Positions 60,874 through 64,000 of a stretch of DNA of 64,000 bases are shown piece by piece (the first letter of the stretch is position 1; every line of letters starts with the position of its first letter). The notes below the pieces were generated by a model. That model searched no databases. It was not told the origin of the DNA and saw nothing but the letters and a program-made list of their open reading frames with translations. Made by a program: the position numbers and the translations under genes. The stretch comes from Comamonas odontotermitis (lineage in GTDB: Bacteria; Pseudomonadota; Gammaproteobacteria; Burkholderiales; Burkholderiaceae_C): positions 1-64,000 of the forward strand of contig NZ_JACHKZ010000020.1 in NCBI RefSeq assembly GCF_014207855.1. Reading direction: 5' to 3'.

Positions 60874-61470
60874 GTGAGCTTGCAAGAAATCGCCTTACAA
60901 ACGGTGACTGGCCTGGGCTATGACCTGGTGGAGATCGAACGCTCCGCTGGCGGCCTGTTGCGCATCACCATCGATCTGCCCTGGGCCGCGGAAGACCTCC
61001 GTCCCGAGGGTATGCCAGAGCAGTTTGTGACGGTTGAGGATTGCGAGAAAGTCACCCGCCAGTTGCAGTTTGCCCTGGAAGTCGACGGAGTCGATTACAC
61101 GCGCCTGGAAGTATCCTCGCCCGGCATCGACCGCCCGCTGCGCCATGAACAGGATTTCATTCGCTTTACCGGCGAGGTGATCGATCTGACTTTGAAGGAA
61201 GCCATTGGCGCCGCAGCCGAAGGCACTGGCATCAGCGCCAACCGCAAGAAGTTTCGCGGCACGCTGGAGCGCACCGATACCGGTGGCTGGCAGATCGTCT
61301 GGAGCGACGCGCCACCGGTCAAGCCCGGCGCTCGCGTCAGCAAGAAGCGTCCGCCTGCACCGCTGCAGAGCATGGGCTTCACGCTGGATGAGTTGCGCGA
61401 AGCGCGCCTGGCGCCCATTGTCAGTTTCAAAGGTCGTGCTGCAGCGCCTGCTGCCGATGAGCAAGGCTGA
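60874..61470 (+). CDS. rimP: Ribosome maturation factor RimP
   Basis: A 198-residue RimP, which assists 30S subunit maturation. The N-domain has VTGLGYDLVEIERSAGGLLRITID and the RimP block VTVEDCEKVTRQLQFALEVD, followed by YTRLEVSSPGIDRPLRHEQDF. The C-terminal SH3-like domain is interrupted by an insertion (AAAEGTGISANRKKF) and ends with LTLDELREARLAPIVSFKGR. The start is GTG at 60874 without a strong ribosome site. nusA follows after 69 bases. Conserved order rimP-nusA-infB. Confidence 0.93.
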   Translation: MSLQEIALQTVTGLGYDLVEIERSAGGLLRITIDLPWAAEDLRPEGMPEQFVTVEDCEKVTRQLQFALEVDGVDYTRLEVSSPGIDRPLRHEQDFIRFTGEVIDLTLKEAIGAAAEGTGISANRKKFRGTLERTDTGGWQIVWSDAPPVKPGARVSKKRPPAPLQSMGFTLDELREARLAPIVSFKGRAAAPAADEQG

Positions 61471-61539
61471 ACCAAGTGCTATGGGAAGTGGATCTGTTCG
61501 CCACTTTCTGTTTGAAGATTGAAATAGGAGAGTCGTCGC

Positions 61540-63024
61540 ATGAATCGCGAATTGTTGATGCTGGTGGATGCCATCGCGCGCGAAAAGAACGTTGAGCGCG
61601 ATGTGGTTTTTGGCGCTGTGGAATCTGCCCTGGCCCAGGCAACCAAGAAGTTGTACGAAGGCGAAGTGGATGTGCGTGTGGCCATCGACCGCGATACGGG
61701 CGACTATGACACCTTCCGCCGCTGGCTGGTGGTGCCTGACGACGCCGGTCTGCAGAACCCGGAAGCCGAAGAAATGCTGATGGATGCGGTAGACCGCAAG
61801 CCCGATGCGCAGGTGGGCGACTTTCTGGAAGAACAGATCGAGTCCCTGCCCATTGGCCGTATTGGCGCAATGGCGGCCAAGCAGGTCATTCTGCAGAAGA
61901 TCCGTGACGCCGAGCGCGAAATGCTGCTCAACGAGTTCATGGCCCGTGGCGACAAGATCTTCTCCGGCACCGTCAAGCGCATGGACAAGGGCGACCTGAT
62001 CGTGGAGTCGGGCCGCGTCGAAGGCCGTCTGCGCCGCGCCGAAATGATTCCCAAGGAAAACCTGCGCAACGGCGACCGTGTGCGCGCCATGATCATGGAC
62101 GTGGACCTGACCTTGCGTGGCGCACCGATCCTGCTGTCGCGCTCGGCGCCTGAGTTCATGGTGGAGCTGTTCCGCAACGAAGTGCCCGAGATCGAACAAG
62201 GCCTGCTCGAAATCAAGAGCTGCGCCCGCGATCCAGGCAGTCGTGCCAAGATTGCCGTGCTCAGCCACGACAAGCGCATCGACCCCATCGGTACCTGCGT
62301 CGGCGTGCGCGGCAGCCGTGTCAATGTGGTGACGAATGAGCTTGCCGGTGAGCGCGTCGATATCGTGCTGTGGTCCGAGGACCCCGCCCAGTTTGTGATT
62401 GGTGCGCTGGCGCCTGCCAATGTGTCGTCAATCGTGGTGGACGAAGAAAAGCACGCCATGGACGTGGTGGTGGACGAGGAAAATCTCGCCATTGCCATCG
62501 GCCGCGGCGGCCAGAACGTGCGTCTGGCGTCTGACCTCACGGGCTGGAAGATCAACATCATGGACGCTGCCGAATCTGCCCTCAAGCAGGAAGAGGAGAC
62601 CAGCACCTCGCGCAAGCTGTTCATGGAAAAACTCGATGTGGACGAGGAAATCGCCGACATCCTGATCGAAGAAGGCTTCTCCAGCCTGGAAGAAGTGGCC
62701 TATGTGCCGCTGCAGGAAATGCTGGAGATCGAGCGTTTTGACGAAGAAACGGTCAATGAACTGCGTTCGCGCGCCAAGGATGCGCTGCTGACCATGGACA
62801 TTGCCCGTGAAGAAAGTGTTGCCCGTGTTTCCCAAGAGTTGCGTGATCTCGAAGGGATGACGCCTGAGCTGGTGACCAAGCTGGAAGCTGGTGGAATCCA
62901 CACGCGTGACGACCTGGCCGATCTGGCCATTGATGAATTGACCGAGCTGACCGGCCAGTCAGAAGAAGAAGCGAAGGCCTTGATCTTGAAGGCGCGCGAG
63001 CACTGGTTTGATGGACAGGAATAA
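61540..63024 (+). CDS. nusA: Transcription termination/antitermination factor NusA
   Basis: A 494-residue NusA. The N-terminal RNA polymerase-binding domain ([20 protein letters not shown]) is followed by S1 ([20 protein letters not shown]), KH1 and KH2 ([37 protein letters not shown]) and two acidic C-terminal repeats with HhH-like folds ([40 protein letters not shown]), as in gamma- and betaproteobacterial NusA. AGGAGAG lies 9 bases before the ATG. Confidence 0.96.
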   Translation: MNRELLMLVDAIAREKNVERDVVFGAVESALAQATKKLYEGEVDVRVAIDRDTGDYDTFRRWLVVPDDAGLQNPEAEEMLMDAVDRKPDAQVGDFLEEQIESLPIGRIGAMAAKQVILQKIRDAEREMLLNEFMARGDKIFSGTVKRMDKGDLIVESGRVEGRLRRAEMIPKENLRNGDRVRAMIMDVDLTLRGAPILLSRSAPEFMVELFRNEVPEIEQGLLEIKSCARDPGSRAKIAVLSHDKRIDPIGTCVGVRGSRVNVVTNELAGERVDIVLWSEDPAQFVIGALAPANVSSIVVDEEKHAMDVVVDEENLAIAIGRGGQNVRLASDLTGWKINIMDAAESALKQEEETSTSRKLFMEKLDVDEEIADILIEEGFSSLEEVAYVPLQEMLEIERFDEETVNELRSRAKDALLTMDIAREESVARVSQELRDLEGMTPELVTKLEAGGIHTRDDLADLAIDELTELTGQSEEEAKALILKAREHWFDGQE

Positions 63025-63047
63025 GGTCAGGAGGCACGGAACAAGAT

Positions 63048-64000
63048 ATGTCGAGTAATACTGTTGCTGAGTTCGCCGCCGAACTCAAAAAATCGCCGGA
63101 AACCTTGCTGGAACAACTGCACTCTGCAGGCGTGTCCAAGCAGGCAGCGTCCGATGCACTGACTGAAGCAGACAAGCATAAGTTGCTGACGCACCTGCAG
63201 GCAGCGCACGGCTCCGCAGACCGCAAGAAAATCACCTTGACCAAGAAGTCGACCAGCGAGATCAAGCAGGCCGATGCCACGGGCAAGGCACGCACGATCC
63301 AGGTCGAAGTGCGCAAGAAGCGCACCTTCGTCAAGCGTGATGATGTGGTGGAAGCCAATTCGGAAGAAGCCATCAAGCACGCCGAAGCCAAGCAAAAGGA
63401 AGCCGAGCACAAGGCCGAACTGGCCAAGCGCGAGGAAGAAGCCCGCCGCGAAGCCGATTCGATCAGCAAGCAGGAGGCTGACCTGGCCCAGGAGCGTGCT
63501 GCGCGTGAAGAGCGCGAGCGCAAGGAGCGCGAAGCCGAAGAGCGCGCCGCTGCCTACGCCGCTGCCGAAGCTGCCAAGGCCGCTGAAGCCAAAGCCGCCA
63601 AGGAAGAGGAAAAGCGCGAGCATGCCGCAGAAGCTGCAGCCCGTGTCGAAGCCCAGGCAGAAGCCAAGCGCAAGGCTGACGAAGAATCGCAGGCCCGCGC
63701 AGCGGAAGAGACTGCGCGCGCCGCAGACTTGGACGACCGACGCCGCAAGGCGCTGGCCGAGGCCGAGGCCATTCGCGCCATGATGAATGCACCCAAGAAG
63801 GTGCTCGTGGCCAAGAAGCCTTCGGAAGAAAAGAAGGAAGCCAAGCCTGCCGACGCCAAGAAGGGAACCCTGCACAAGCCTGCAACTACCGGTGCGGCTG
63901 GTGCAGCCAAGACGGGCCCAGGCGCAGGCGCCAACAAGGAAGTCAAGTCGGCCAAGCTGTCGTCGAGCTGGAGCAACCAGAACGACAACAACGGCAAGAA
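63048..64000 (+). CDS. infB: Translation initiation factor IF-2, N-terminal part (runs off the window)
   Basis: The first 317 residues of IF-2. The N-terminal subdomain reads [23 protein letters not shown] with a second IF2_N-like block [19 protein letters not shown] ending in [11 protein letters not shown]. Then follows a long Ala/Glu/Lys/Arg helix (about 110-245), rich in EERERKERE and [11 protein letters not shown], and a Lys/Ala/Gly linker. The GTPase domain lies beyond 64000. AGGAGG sits 13 bases before the ATG at 63048. It is third in the rimP-nusA-infB operon. Confidence 0.95.
   Translation, partial: MSSNTVAEFAAELKKSPETLLEQLHSAGVSKQAASDALTEADKHKLLTHLQAAHGSADRKKITLTKKSTSEIKQADATGKARTIQVEVRKKRTFVKRDDVVEANSEEAIKHAEAKQKEAEHKAELAKREEEARREADSISKQEADLAQERAAREERERKEREAEERAAAYAAAEAAKAAEAKAAKEEEKREHAAEAAARVEAQAEAKRKADEESQARAAEETARAADLDDRRRKALAEAEAIRAMMNAPKKVLVAKKPSEEKKEAKPADAKKGTLHKPATTGAAGAAKTGPGAGANKEVKSAKLSSSWSNQNDNNGK

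Noticed and set aside
63438-63760. Possible repeat expansion in infB
   Set aside because: Ala/Glu/Lys/Arg-rich helices are normal for the IF-2 N-terminal region in proteobacteria.

Overview
The window reads as a chromosomal segment of a betaproteobacterium of the Comamonadaceae, most like Comamonas or a close relative. This is inferred from the 5S rRNA 3' end, protein similarity by eye, high coding GC, a nusA-type operon headed by rimP, and short intergenic repeats of a style common in that family. No plasmid, phage, CRISPR or tRNA was seen.

Layout. (1) 1-890: end of an rrn operon (5S tail plus terminator) and an RsuA-type pseudouridine synthase. (2) 884-20.3 kb, minus strand: a glycosyltransferase gene broken by one in-frame amber codon, a sigma-54 activator, then a complete Tad/Flp pilus locus (flp, tadV, cpaB, cpaC, cpaE, cpaF, tadB, tadC, tadD, DUF3613, tadE, tadF-like, tadG). 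Upstream of flp lie two short ORFs that look like fragments of a type I secretion exporter and adaptor, a 360-bp AT-rich regulatory stretch, and two unrecognised genes; one of these has an N-terminus resembling the LapA/FecR type. (3) 20.7-24.5 kb: a TPR protein and an L,D-transpeptidase that both end in an NTF2-like domain, then a GNAT acetyltransferase. (4) 24.6-31.1 kb: cydDCABX (cytochrome bd oxidase, its assembly exporter and the 43-residue CydX) behind an FNR/ANR-like site. (5) 31.5-34.6 kb: TAXI-type binding protein, P1-family peptidase, small secreted charged protein. (6) 34.8-39.7 kb: a 2-keto-3-deoxy sugar acid module (kdgT permease, SDR, FAH-family hydrolase; divergent kduD and IclR regulator).

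(7) 39.8-48.9 kb: SPFH/stomatin protein with NfeD, a basic amino acid decarboxylase with an unusual Lys/Ala/Pro tail, a LigE-type periplasmic DNA ligase, copper ATPase CopA behind a MerR-type promoter, and FabI. (8) 49.3-57.4 kb: yejABEF-like peptide importer interrupted by an antisense DUF2127 gene, then orphan LivG/LivF-type ATPases. (9) 57.4-60.7 kb: membrane-anchored lipocalin, a 56-residue basic protein with a strongly structured 3' region, cbpA-cbpM, thioredoxin-like protein. (10) 60.7 kb to the end: rimP-nusA-infB preceded by a near-consensus promoter and an immediate intrinsic terminator (attenuator); infB runs off the window.

Two MITE-like elements stand out: 150 bp at 35.7 kb (18-bp perfect inverted ends, TTA flanks) and 265 bp at 49.0 kb (about 18-bp ends, TA flanks, two long internal hairpins). 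The most promising less-described items are the decayed secretion/unknown gene cluster next to tad, the KDG oxidation-hydrolysis module with its operators, the TPR/L,D-transpeptidase pair, the MITEs and the rimP attenuator.
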